Of a stretch of 50,907 bases of DNA, positions 33,514-42,862 are shown one piece after another (the first letter of the stretch is position 1; the number at the start of each line of letters is the position of its first letter). The notes under the pieces were generated by a model that worked only from the letters and a program-made list of their open reading frames with translations, was not told the DNA's origin and did no database searches. Source of the stretch: Nitrospirales bacterium (lineage in GTDB: Bacteria; Nitrospirota; Nitrospiria; Nitrospirales; UBA8639); assembly GCA_029261255.1 (NCBI GenBank), contig JAJDBQ010000061.1, forward strand, positions 1 to 50,907, given 5' to 3'. A program made the translations under genes and the position numbers.

Positions 33514-34776
33514 ATGATACGGATCGAACAGGCTCACGGCCTCGAAACGAAAGAGATGCCAATCACAGACTCCTCCCCGTCGGCTCAAAAACATTTGGCG
33601 ATATTTATTCCGTCATTGGAGGGCGGTGGGGTAGCACGAGTCATGCTTCATTTAGCGAAGGCTTTTGTGGCATCTGGGCACAAGGTTGATCTTCTTCTCT
33701 GTGAGACAAAGGGAGCTTTTCTCAATACCGTTCCTCCAACAATCAAGGTCATTGACCTCAAGCCTTCTCCAAGCTGGATGAGTCGACTGCTGATCTTAAC
33801 GAAAAATCCGAGCCTACTCCTGACCCTTCTTCTCCCAATTCTCTTAGCTAAAAAACCTCCGAAAACGATTCGGTATCTTTCTGATTTGACAGCGTATCTC
33901 GTTCGAGAAAAACCTGATGCACTTCTTTCAGCAAAAACACATGCCAATCTCGTTGCGATATGGGCAAGAAGCCATGCTGCCAGTCAAACGCGAATGGTTG
34001 TCAGTGAACGATCCACGATGTCCACGGTGATCCAGAATTCTCGAAAATGGCGTTGGCGTTTTTCGCAGCCATTGATACAAAAAGTTTACCTGAAAGCCGA
34101 TCTCGTCACTGCGGTATCAGATGGAGTTGCTGACGATGTCTCATCCTGTGCAGGGCTTCCACAAGCATCTGTGACTACCATTTACAATCCGATTCTTACC
34201 GACCACATCAAGACTCAAGCAAGTCTTCCCATTTCCCATCCGTGGTTTGAGACTGACACAATTCCTATCATCTTGGGCGTGGGCCGACTGGTTCCAGCCA
34301 AAGATTTCTCAACACTGGTGAAGGCCTTCGCACGCATTCATGCCACACGCCCTGCACGGCTGATCATTCTTGGTGAGGGCCGCGAAAGACAGAAACTCGA
34401 AAATTTAGCCGCTCAACTAGGCATCGCATCAGATTTTTTGCTTCCAGGCTTTGAAACCAATCCCTATGCGTATATGTCGCGAGCAACGGTCTTCGTCTTA
34501 TCATCCCTATTGGAAGGACTACCCAATGCGCTGATTGAAGCTCTCGCATGTGGCTGCCCAGTCGTCAGTACGAATTGTCGTAGTGGTCCACAAGAAATAT
34601 TGGCCAATGGCGATTTTGGGGCACTAGTTCCTGTTGGAGATGATCACGCCATGGCCGATGCTATCCTTTCTACCTTGGAGCATCCCCCCAAGAGAGAACG
34701 ACTTCGGTCACGTGCCGCAGAATTTGATATCGACGCGATCGCAGAACAATATTTACAAGCCTTACTGCCCTCATAA
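33514..34776 (+). CDS. Family GT4 glycosyltransferase
   Basis: 420 aa GT-B enzyme. HLAIFIPSLEGGGVARVMLHL is the N-terminal Gly-rich acceptor loop, ILGVGRLVPAKDFSTLVKAF starts the donor domain, and LLEGLPNALIEALACGCPVVST is the E-x7-E nucleotide-sugar motif. ATG 33514 is taken; ATG 33556 would also leave the fold whole. It lies 35 bases before the second AsnB-type gene, so the two probably act on the same polymer. Confidence 0.85.
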   Translation: MIRIEQAHGLETKEMPITDSSPSAQKHLAIFIPSLEGGGVARVMLHLAKAFVASGHKVDLLLCETKGAFLNTVPPTIKVIDLKPSPSWMSRLLILTKNPSLLLTLLLPILLAKKPPKTIRYLSDLTAYLVREKPDALLSAKTHANLVAIWARSHAASQTRMVVSERSTMSTVIQNSRKWRWRFSQPLIQKVYLKADLVTAVSDGVADDVSSCAGLPQASVTTIYNPILTDHIKTQASLPISHPWFETDTIPIILGVGRLVPAKDFSTLVKAFARIHATRPARLIILGEGRERQKLENLAAQLGIASDFLLPGFETNPYAYMSRATVFVLSSLLEGLPNALIEALACGCPVVSTNCRSGPQEILANGDFGALVPVGDDHAMADAILSTLEHPPKRERLRSRAAEFDIDAIAEQYLQALLPS

Positions 34777-34811
34777 ACCCTCTATCGTTTGGATTAAAAG
34801 GAACACCTCCT

Positions 34812-36770
34812 GTGTGTGGTATTTGCGGTTTTTTCAACCCACATCGACTGTCGTCAAAGACATGGATGCAATCCGCTTCAGACCGAATGACTGATGCCCT
34901 CGTGCATCGTGGGCCCGATGACGTCGGAGTCTGGACTGATCCCAAAATTGGAGTGGCGTTCGGACACCGACGGCTCTCAATCCAAGATCTCTCGAGCGAA
35001 GGGCATCAACCCATGACCTCTGCCTGTGATCGCTTTGTGATGAGCTATAATGGCGAGATCTATAATTTCAAAGAAATGCGAAAAGATCTTGAACAGAACG
35101 GGTTTCAATTCCGAGGGCATTCAGACACGGAAGTACTCCTAGGAGCCATAACAGAATGGGGTCTTGAGAAAACCCTGAAACAACTGATTGGAATGTTTGC
35201 GATTGCCTTATGGGACAAAAAACAAGAGTCCCTCACATTAGTTCGAGATCCCGTGGGGAAAAAGCCACTCTTCTATGGATGGTGTCGTGAGACATTTCTC
35301 TTTGGCTCCGAACTGAAAGCACTGCGTACGCACCCTGATTTCGATGCACCGATTGATCCAAATGCACTGGGGCTCTTTATCAAATACTCCTGGGTCCCTT
35401 CCCCATTTTGTATTTATCAAGGCCTTCGCAAGCTCCCTCCGGGTCATCTGATCACGATCGACGCAAAAAGTCGGTTAGAAGATGTGATCCCTCGTCCGTT
35501 TTGGTCAGCACGGGAAGTTGCCGAACAAGGCGAACACACCCCATTCACGGGTTCATTGGAGGAGGCAACTGACGAATTAGAAAAGCTGTTGCAAACAACC
35601 GTACGCTCGCGAATGATCGCTGATGTCAGCCTTGGCGCCTTGTTATCTGGTGGCTTTGATTCCTCTATGGTGGTGGCCATGATGCAATCAATGAGTCCTC
35701 GTCCCATCAAAACATTCTCCATTGGATTCTGGGAGTCGCAATATAATGAAGCCCAACATGCAAAGGATATCGCCCGCCACCTGGGCACCGATCACACGGA
35801 GCTCTATATCTCGCCAAAGGATGCTCAAGGCATTATTCCAGAAATCCCAAAAATTTACGACGAACCTTTCGCTGACTCATCTCAAATACCAACAGTGCTG
35901 CTTTCCAAATTAGCTCGACAGGACGTGCAAGTCGCACTTAGTGGAGATGGAGGCGATGAACTCTTTGCTGGATATACCAAATATCCGGAATGTCTAAAAC
36001 GATGGGAAACCTGGGGAAACAGACCTCTCTGGGCTCGCAAACGAATGGCAGATCTGATGACCTCAATCGGGCAAACCAGTTGGAGACTTTTGGGAGCATC
36101 TCGAAAATCACCAACTGGGGAAATTCCAAAATGGCAGAAATCTTTCGGCAGGATGGAAAAAAAATCTAGGTGGCTTTCTGCCACCAGCGCAGTCGATCTC
36201 GTCGCTCTGAGACATGCACGATGTCGACACATCCAGGATTATGTTCTCCATGCAGAAGAGACGAACAGCTTGTTGACCAATCCCAACGATTGGGCAGCGG
36301 TGTCTCATCCTATACAAGGCATGATGTACGTAGACTTCGTCACGTTTCTCACCGATGACATTCTGGTTAAAGTCGATCGCGCGAGCATGTCAGTCAGTCT
36401 CGAGGTCCGTTGTCCTCTGCTGGATACCCGTCTTATCGAATTTGCCTGGAGCCTCCCTCTTTCTATGAGACTTCACGATCACAAAGGAAAGATTGTCCTT
36501 CGAAAAGTCCTTGAACGATATGTGCCTCCTGAACTGACCGAACGCCCGAAAAAAGGTTTCGCTGTGCCAGTATCAGAATGGGTAAAAGGTCCATTACGAG
36601 ATTGGGCAGAACATTTACTCGATAAAACACGTATACGGCAACAGGGCTTACTCCAACCCGAAGCAGTGCATCGCGTATGGCAGCAACATCTCTCGGGTTG
36701 GCAAGACCATGATACTCTTCTATGGAGTATCCTCATGTTCCAGGCCTGGCATGAAGAAGTCCTTCAGTAA
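34812..36770 (+). CDS. asnB: AsnB-type glutamine-dependent amidotransferase (copy 2)
   Basis: 652 aa. The start is GTG at 34812, because Cys2 must follow the initiator (M-C-G-I-C-G-F); AAAGGA at 34797-34802 is the RBS. VHRGPDDVGVW, SYNGEIYNF, LLSGGFDSS (Ile to Phe in the usual SGGIDSS), GDGGDELFAGYTKY and DDILVKVDRASMS show both domains intact. Identity to copy 1 is only partial by eye, so this is an old paralogue, not a recent duplication. Two different carboxyl acceptors may be amidated. Confidence 0.82.
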   Translation: MCGICGFFNPHRLSSKTWMQSASDRMTDALVHRGPDDVGVWTDPKIGVAFGHRRLSIQDLSSEGHQPMTSACDRFVMSYNGEIYNFKEMRKDLEQNGFQFRGHSDTEVLLGAITEWGLEKTLKQLIGMFAIALWDKKQESLTLVRDPVGKKPLFYGWCRETFLFGSELKALRTHPDFDAPIDPNALGLFIKYSWVPSPFCIYQGLRKLPPGHLITIDAKSRLEDVIPRPFWSAREVAEQGEHTPFTGSLEEATDELEKLLQTTVRSRMIADVSLGALLSGGFDSSMVVAMMQSMSPRPIKTFSIGFWESQYNEAQHAKDIARHLGTDHTELYISPKDAQGIIPEIPKIYDEPFADSSQIPTVLLSKLARQDVQVALSGDGGDELFAGYTKYPECLKRWETWGNRPLWARKRMADLMTSIGQTSWRLLGASRKSPTGEIPKWQKSFGRMEKKSRWLSATSAVDLVALRHARCRHIQDYVLHAEETNSLLTNPNDWAAVSHPIQGMMYVDFVTFLTDDILVKVDRASMSVSLEVRCPLLDTRLIEFAWSLPLSMRLHDHKGKIVLRKVLERYVPPELTERPKKGFAVPVSEWVKGPLRDWAEHLLDKTRIRQQGLLQPEAVHRVWQQHLSGWQDHDTLLWSILMFQAWHEEVLQ

Positions 36771-37082
36771 TCACTCGACTCATTCACGAAATATAGCCCC
36801 TTTCTCAAATGCCTCAACGCTGAAAATCCTTTCAGCCTGAATAAAAGACTAACTTCTCCTTCGAACCAAAAATATCTGGATTTTATTATAATATTACGGT
36901 AATATTGAGAATTATTCCTGCCCTATTTTTATAAAATATTCATACCAAATGCTCCTATAAAAGTCTTCAAAGCTTAACCCATCATCAAGCTTTCTTTTCT
37001 TTGGAGAACCATCATCAAGCATGATGAGTCAATCTTCACAATTTGATAACTTGAGTATGCATCAAAGACTGTGTGAGGGTTT
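36771..37082. promoter_or_regulatory. AT-rich regulatory region before the radical SAM gene
   Basis: No gene. A hairpin GCTGAAA/TTTCAGC with loop ATCC lies at 36819-36836 just after asnB copy 2 (no T-run). A perfect dyad AATATTAC-G-GTAATATT lies at 36890-36906. CCATCATCAAGC is repeated directly at 36979-36990 and 37009-37020, start-to-start 30 bases or about three helix turns. The composition is far more AT-rich than around it. This reads as promoter/operator DNA for the radical SAM gene. Confidence 0.4.
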
Positions 37083-37304
37083 ATGCACGGGCGCGAAGAA
37101 CTGTCGAGCGGGATAGCAACAAAAGACCTTGCTTTCGACTTGGATACCGCAACTTTCTGTTATCGCCAAGAACATAGTTCCGTGCAATCTGAATACGTGT
37201 CAAACCTCGAATCCAGAGCATCGGTTTTGGAGAGAACAAGAATGTTGATATTCCAAGGTCATCCCAAAGAATTAAACCAACACTCAGGAGTCAATTTACA
37301 ATGA
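37083..37304 (+). CDS. Small open frame overlapping the radical SAM start (uncertain)
   Basis: 73 aa, hydrophilic, no recognised motif. GAGGG precedes the ATG at short spacing, and its TGA overlaps the next ATG (ATGA), a pattern seen in coupled genes. Codon use looks acceptable. It could be a small regulatory or leader peptide, or only the leader of the next gene. Confidence 0.3.
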   Translation: MHGREELSSGIATKDLAFDLDTATFCYRQEHSSVQSEYVSNLESRASVLERTRMLIFQGHPKELNQHSGVNLQ

Positions 37305-38806
37305 TTTCACATATCTGCCTCATCACTCCACCATCAATTTTTCTTTTAGACGAACGAGTCTTTATGACCCTGGGGATTCTGAAGATCGCTGCAGTCTTAG
37401 AAAAATCTGGAGTCACTGTTGATATGCTGGATCTTTCAGGCGTGGAGAATTTTGAACAAGTCGTTCATGACTATGCTCAAAGCCACAGCGCCACGTGCTT
37501 TGGGCTAACCGCCACCACTCCCCAAATGCCAGCAACATCGAAAATCCATAGGATGATTCGTGAGGTTCAACCTGACGCCCGAATAATTTTAGGCGGACCA
37601 CATGTCACCTTAATTCACGCGGCGCAATTATATGAACAGAAAAATAAACATGCTAGCCGTGGCACCACAGGCCTCAATCAATTATATGACATGTTCGATG
37701 TGCTCGTGACTGGCGATGGGGAATATGCCATTTTTCGAGCCCTCACTGACCACCCACCGAAATTGGTAGACGGGGATGATCCTAAATCCGAGTTATTTTT
37801 AACCAATAAACGACTCACAGAGCTTCCATTTCCCGCTAGACACCTTTTAGACGTAGACAGTTATCAGTATGAAATCGACGGAGTTCGGGCACTTTCCTTA
37901 ATCGCTCAATTAGGCTGTCCATTCGGATGTGGATTCTGTGGAGGACGAATGAGTCCGTTCTTGCGACGTATTCGTATGCGAACCTCAGAAAGTATTGTTG
38001 AGGAAGTTGTCCATTTACACGAAACCTATGGCACCAAAGGGTTTATGTTCTATGACGATGAATTGAATGTGAATCCCAAGTTCGTTGAACTCATGAACCT
38101 TATTGCCAAAGCACAAGAAAATCTTGGCACGGAATTTCGCCTCCGTGGCTTCATTAAAGCCGAGCTTTTTACTGACGAACAAGCTGAAGTGATGTATCGA
38201 GCAGGGTTTCGCTGGATTCTCGTCGGATTTGAATCTGGGCATGAACGTATCCTGACGAATATTCAAAAAAAGGCTTCTCGGGCTGATAACACTCGATGCA
38301 TGGAAATCGCCAAACGTCATAATTTAAAAATCAAAGCACTCATGTCTGTCGGTCACCCAGGAGAATCCGAAGAAACAATTCGAGCCACACGAGATTGGCT
38401 GATTGAGGTCAAGCCAGATGACTTTGATTCCACGGTGATTACAACCTATCCCGGGACACCTTACTTCGATGAAGCCGTCGAAACAAAACCTGGCATTTGG
38501 ACATACACGTATAAAAAAACTGGCGACAGACTACACAGCGTCGCCGTCGATTACCGAGAAACGGCTGAATATTACAAGGGCATACCAGGTGAATATACAT
38601 CGTATGTCTACACAGACCACCTGAGCTCTCCAGAACTCGTGCGTTTACGCGACTGGCTAGAAGCCGATGTCCGACAACATCTAGGGATTCCCTATAATAC
38701 GGGGGCCCCGGCGGTTCGATATGAACACTCCATGGGGCAAGGGGGCATTCCTTCTTCGATTCTAAAAACATCCTCACTACAAGTGCAGGAAACCTCGACT
38801 CAATGA
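37301..38806 (+). CDS. B12-binding-domain radical SAM protein
   Basis: 501 aa. The N-terminal 150 residues form a cobalamin-binding-like fold (FMTLGILKIAAVLEKSG ... RIILGGPHVTLIHA), but the DxHxxG cobalamin ligand motif is not seen. Near residue 206, GCPFGCGFCGG gives the CxxxCxxC cluster for the 4Fe-4S centre, with GFMFYDDELNVNP, GFESGHERILTNIQKKA and MSVGHPGESEETI typical of this class. Possible roles are C-methylation or rearrangement of a lipid or glycan. The residues after 400 (TYTYKKTGDRLHSVA) are family-specific. Promoter region lies at 36771-37082. Confidence 0.8.
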   Translation: MISHICLITPPSIFLLDERVFMTLGILKIAAVLEKSGVTVDMLDLSGVENFEQVVHDYAQSHSATCFGLTATTPQMPATSKIHRMIREVQPDARIILGGPHVTLIHAAQLYEQKNKHASRGTTGLNQLYDMFDVLVTGDGEYAIFRALTDHPPKLVDGDDPKSELFLTNKRLTELPFPARHLLDVDSYQYEIDGVRALSLIAQLGCPFGCGFCGGRMSPFLRRIRMRTSESIVEEVVHLHETYGTKGFMFYDDELNVNPKFVELMNLIAKAQENLGTEFRLRGFIKAELFTDEQAEVMYRAGFRWILVGFESGHERILTNIQKKASRADNTRCMEIAKRHNLKIKALMSVGHPGESEETIRATRDWLIEVKPDDFDSTVITTYPGTPYFDEAVETKPGIWTYTYKKTGDRLHSVAVDYRETAEYYKGIPGEYTSYVYTDHLSSPELVRLRDWLEADVRQHLGIPYNTGAPAVRYEHSMGQGGIPSSILKTSSLQVQETSTQ

Positions 38807-39014
38807 TTCAATAAAGTCTGAGCAAACTATGGAGTAAGGTCTCACAGAACTACAGTGAGAATAAGAGACTTAGAATCGTGGTGCATTTTGAAACATTCTT
38901 CTGGATAGAAGTGTTCATTCAATTCCCTCGCCTCCCTTACGCAAACTTCCCACTCAAAAAGTCAGAAACTCCTAGCTCAGTTACGATTCAATTAACCTTT
39001 TTTCCTAGAACACA

Positions 39015-39920
39015 ATGAAAAAAAATCTTATTTTAGCCATGGGTAGTGGATATTCCGAAAAAGATTTGGCTCCGTTCTTTAATTCCCTTAACCAAAGCGG
39101 CTACACGGATGACATTTGTTTCATTACCCAGGAACAAGATGCCCACGCCCTCTCGAATTTCTCAATGGCTGGGAATGTAAAAATCCATCTCTTTCGAGAT
39201 CAAAAACCTATGAAAAAAAACCGGGTACGGAAAATAGGGAAATACATTGATTCAACATGCACTCGCTATCCGATCCTTCGAAAGTTATCAGCAAGTTTCA
39301 GAGAAAAATATGCATTTAAAAATTCCTGTGCACACCTCAGACGTCATTTTCTCTTTCGAGACATTCTCGGCTCCTTCGCACAAGACTATCAAAACGTCAT
39401 GATGACTGATGTTCGTGACGTGATATTTCAAAAAGATCCTTTTGATTTTGACATTCGACCTGATTCAATTTATTACTTTCTCGAAGCCGAACATACCAGA
39501 ATTCAAGATTGTGAAAAAAATTCCTGGTGGATCACCGAAATGCTAGGAAAGGAAGCCCTAGAAAGACTCGGACCAAATCATATTTCTTGCGGTGGGACTA
39601 TCATTGGTTGTCCCAAAACCATGCATATGCATTTCAAAATCACTACAGAATCAATCATGCAAAATCTGAGATGCTGCAATCGAGCAGGCATTGACCAGGC
39701 TCCCCACCATCTCATCGTCTGGGACAAACTCGTCCCTAATATTCATGTCATCCCAAATAGAGCAGGAATTATCCTCACCATGCAAACCACGAAGAGAGAG
39801 CATTGGAGCATCTCCGACGAGGGATTAATTGTGGTGGACGGAGACAAAATCCCCAATACAGTTCACCAATACGATCGATTCCCAGACGCCACCGAGGCGA
39901 TTCTCGCCCGCTACTCTTAA
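39015..39920 (+). CDS. GT-A-like glycosyltransferase
   Basis: 301 aa. NVMMTDVRDVIFQKDPFDF contains a DxxD/DxD-like metal site after a Rossmann-type N-terminus (MKKNLILAMGSGYSEKDL). SCGGTIIGCPKTMHMHF and the C-terminal VHQYDRFPD complete a pattern seen in putative sugar transferases of capsule loci. No membrane helix or signal peptide. It lies between a radical SAM gene and an FkbM methyltransferase, each separated by gaps of over 100 bases. Confidence 0.6.
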   Translation: MKKNLILAMGSGYSEKDLAPFFNSLNQSGYTDDICFITQEQDAHALSNFSMAGNVKIHLFRDQKPMKKNRVRKIGKYIDSTCTRYPILRKLSASFREKYAFKNSCAHLRRHFLFRDILGSFAQDYQNVMMTDVRDVIFQKDPFDFDIRPDSIYYFLEAEHTRIQDCEKNSWWITEMLGKEALERLGPNHISCGGTIIGCPKTMHMHFKITTESIMQNLRCCNRAGIDQAPHHLIVWDKLVPNIHVIPNRAGIILTMQTTKREHWSISDEGLIVVDGDKIPNTVHQYDRFPDATEAILARYS

Positions 39921-40034
39921 CATTAAGACTTTAGCCATCTTGGCTTAGGATTCTCAGCCAATATCGATGCTCTCTCATCAAAGATGCTTCCCTACCACCC
40001 AGCCCTTCCCTATTGAGAAAATGAAGAACACCCC

Positions 40035-40859
40035 ATGATAAAGAAATTGGCACATACGATCCTGCCCTTCATGTCAAAGCGTATGAGAAAGTTAATTTAC
40101 AAAGTTGGACTCATTATGCACCAACAGACTACCTATCCTGATATGGAATCAACGCTTTCTAATCTGAAACAAAAGGGGTTCAACCCGTCTGTCACTCTGG
40201 ATGTGGGAGCCTATCATGGCGAATGGACTAAAATGTTCAAAAAAATATTCCCAGGAACCAAGGTGCTCATGATTGAAGCACAGGAAAGTAAAATTCACGC
40301 TCTTAGAGAAATATGCAAGGAGTTTTCTGGAGAGGTTTTTTGTGAAACAGCATTATTGGGCGCGAAGGCTGGCCAAGAAGTGGAATTTATTCAAATGGAA
40401 ACGGGCAGTTCAGTTTTTGAAGAATCTAGCCCCTATACGAGGAACCGTTTAACAAAAACGCTGGCGACCTTAGACAATACACTGAATGCCTATTCAGATT
40501 TCCAAAAAATTGACTTTCTCAAACTCGACGTTCAAGGCTATGAATTAGAAGTTCTCAAAGGTGCATCGACTATTTTGAAACGCACAGAGTTCATCTTGAT
40601 GGAAACATCGTTAATTCCTATTAACAAAGGATGCCCATTAATCTTTGAGGTGCTAACCTTTATGGATCGTATGGGCTTCAGAACGTTTGATTTCTGCTCA
40701 CAGATACGGAGGAAAGACGGAACTCTCTGGGCGACGGATCTGTTGTTTATCAACAATCACTCACCATTGCTTCCGGATGCTCAATTAGATGAATCCAACT
40801 GGGAGATAACGAAGCGCGCCCGCGAACGCCTCCAGGAGGAACCGAAGAAACACTCATGA
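40035..40859 (+). CDS. FkbM-family SAM methyltransferase
   Basis: 274 aa. TLDVGAYHGEWTKMFKKIFP is motif I of the SAM fold, VLMIEAQESKIHAL motif II, and IDFLKLDVQGYELEVLKGA the FkbM signature. Family members O-methylate sugar or polyketide hydroxyls. It probably decorates the glycan. The C-terminal basic tail (KRARERLQEEPKKHS) is unremarkable. Confidence 0.85.
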   Translation: MIKKLAHTILPFMSKRMRKLIYKVGLIMHQQTTYPDMESTLSNLKQKGFNPSVTLDVGAYHGEWTKMFKKIFPGTKVLMIEAQESKIHALREICKEFSGEVFCETALLGAKAGQEVEFIQMETGSSVFEESSPYTRNRLTKTLATLDNTLNAYSDFQKIDFLKLDVQGYELEVLKGASTILKRTEFILMETSLIPINKGCPLIFEVLTFMDRMGFRTFDFCSQIRRKDGTLWATDLLFINNHSPLLPDAQLDESNWEITKRARERLQEEPKKHS

Positions 40860-41436
40860 ATTAGCACGTCTCACCTGAGCAAGCATACAACTCTTGCGAA
40901 AACAAACAGGGAATAGATCATATAGCTGACCATGAAAAAATCCTATTTCTTTAAAAATCAGACGCCACATATCAGGATCACACCTGCAATCATGAAGCTC
41001 ACTCACAACGAACCGCACATTGTGACTAACAGTATCGCTCTTGCGTAGCTCCAATACCCACAATTGGCGAGACATCTTTTTGGAGCATTTCCTTCAAGGC
41101 CACTTCCATAGCAACACAGCCTTTTCCATCAACAAAAATATCACTATAGATGAGCTATTCTCATTGACCTTCAACCTACACAGATAGTCCAGGCGACAGG
41201 GTCCACTCTTCGTTAAGCCTTCGTCGATACTGTATGCGCATTCTCGTTCTTCGGATCTTCTCTATGATTTTTCCACATACCCATGACAATTTCCAAGTTG
41301 GTAAAGTATTGTAAGCAAATTATCTTCTGCCATATCTAGAGAGGAAAGCCCTTGATCAAAGACAAGATCCCAAAATTACCTAAAACAAAACAAAGATCTC
41401 ACTTGATTAATAGGAATACATGGTACGATTAAGTAT
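40860..41436 (-). pseudogene. Gene-poor gap with a possible degraded minus-strand reading frame
   Basis: 577 bases without an intact gene. On the minus strand an open stretch of 73 codons (41075-40854) contains SRQLWVLELRKSD and WRLIFKEIGFF. A neighbouring frame upstream (around 41160-41075) reads DIFVDGKGCVAMEVALKEM before a stop. The two would join only after a frameshift, so a decayed enzyme gene is possible. No family is recognised. The right part (41180-41436) holds the start region for the GT4 gene. Confidence 0.3.
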
Positions 41437-42849
41437 GTGAACGAGTTATGCTCAAGTCGTCCTTCTTTTCTCAGAATGATTAAGTTCCCAGGCACAGGCA
41501 TTCGCCCCATAAGGGTACTATTCATCGTCGATTCCCTATATTGGGTCATAGGAAATTTTGCCCATCAAATCACGAAAAACAATCCTGAAATACACGCTGT
41601 TACATGCTCTCAGTTTGCCATCAGAAAGACCATTAAACGCTTCGGCCAATTTCCAACCTGCTTTGATGTTGTTCATTTCCTTCGGACAAAAACCATTCCA
41701 GAATTGTGGGGAAGTTTTCCTATCGTTAACACATTACATCATTTTGACGACGCAACAAATCTCGCACCGTTTTATCGCAGTGATGCCGTGATGACCGTAT
41801 CCACTCAGTGGCAACAATATCTTACACAACTTGGAATTACAGAAACCCACCAAGCCCTCGTACCCTTTGGAGTTGACACGAATACATTCTGCCCCCCTCA
41901 AGACGAAGCTCGATTGAAAATGCGAAAAACATTCAGCTTCCCCAAAGATGCCTTTGTCCTAGGATTTTCTTCTCGACGGATCAGCAATATGAACGACCGA
42001 AAAGGCGTCATCTGCTTCCTCCAGGCGTTAAAAAATCTCCATCAACAGCTCCCAAACTTAGCCACGCTCATTATCGGACCGGGCTGGCAAGCACTTGCCA
42101 AGAATATCCGTCAACAAGGAATTCTATGCACGCAGGCTCCCTATGAAATGACCCATGAACACGTAGCCAAATTTTATAGCGCAATGGATATATTTTGGGT
42201 CACATCGCGTATTGAAGGAGGCCCTGTTCCATTGCTAGAGGCCATGGCCTGTGGCATCCCATCTATTTCAACGCCAGTAGGAGCAGCTCTTGACCTGATC
42301 CACGATAGCAAGAACGGATTTATCGTTTCGTTTGACTCTCCGGAGCTATTCGTCAATCGCTCACTTCAACTTTCACAAAATGCAGTATTGCGAAGCGCTA
42401 TCGGAAATGAGGCACGGAAGACGATTGTACAAAAAAGACAATGGAGTCATGTAGGGAGGGAGTTGCAGGAATTGTATCGCCTCGCGATTAACAATTTTCA
42501 CTCGCGCTCAAATAATCGCTACACGCAAAACGAGAACTGCATAAAAATCGAAAGCAAAAGTCAGAAGGGTTCCAAGCAAGAGCCAATGACAGAAGACGTA
42601 TTTTTTTCAAGAAAAGTCCAAAACTGGATACATGCCTGCGAGCAAATCAATGAGTTACGACAGATGACAGAAATGAGAGAATGGAAAGCCGCGTATCAAT
42701 TTGGGCTAAGAGCACTGCGCGCAACCTCACTCGATCCCTCTCTATTGAAAGAATTTATCTCAGCTCTCGTCAAAAGGAACAAAACATGTGCTCCGCAAAC
42801 CAAGCAGGATGAGGCCCCAATGCTGCTTACTCCTGAACAACGGCTTTGA
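41437..42849 (+). CDS. Family GT4 glycosyltransferase with extra C-terminal region
   Basis: 470 aa. RVLFIVDSLYWVIGNFAHQI begins the fold, VPFGVDTNTFCPP ends the N-domain, and SRIEGGPVPLLEAMACGIPSI is the E-x7-E donor motif. After residue 350 the protein continues for 120 aa with a Lys/Gln/Asn-rich linker and a helical segment (WIHACEQINELRQM ... FGLRALRATSLDPSLLKEF) that looks TPR-like. Start GTG 41437 is possible; ATG 41476 is an equally good start and gives 457 aa. Last gene of the glycan region. Confidence 0.8.
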   Translation: MNELCSSRPSFLRMIKFPGTGIRPIRVLFIVDSLYWVIGNFAHQITKNNPEIHAVTCSQFAIRKTIKRFGQFPTCFDVVHFLRTKTIPELWGSFPIVNTLHHFDDATNLAPFYRSDAVMTVSTQWQQYLTQLGITETHQALVPFGVDTNTFCPPQDEARLKMRKTFSFPKDAFVLGFSSRRISNMNDRKGVICFLQALKNLHQQLPNLATLIIGPGWQALAKNIRQQGILCTQAPYEMTHEHVAKFYSAMDIFWVTSRIEGGPVPLLEAMACGIPSISTPVGAALDLIHDSKNGFIVSFDSPELFVNRSLQLSQNAVLRSAIGNEARKTIVQKRQWSHVGRELQELYRLAINNFHSRSNNRYTQNENCIKIESKSQKGSKQEPMTEDVFFSRKVQNWIHACEQINELRQMTEMREWKAAYQFGLRALRATSLDPSLLKEFISALVKRNKTCAPQTKQDEAPMLLTPEQRL

Positions 42850-42862
42850 TGACTCAAGCAGC

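Noticed and set aside
36819-36836. Hairpin after asnB copy 2 as terminator
   Set aside because: Good 7-base stem, but no T-run on either side.
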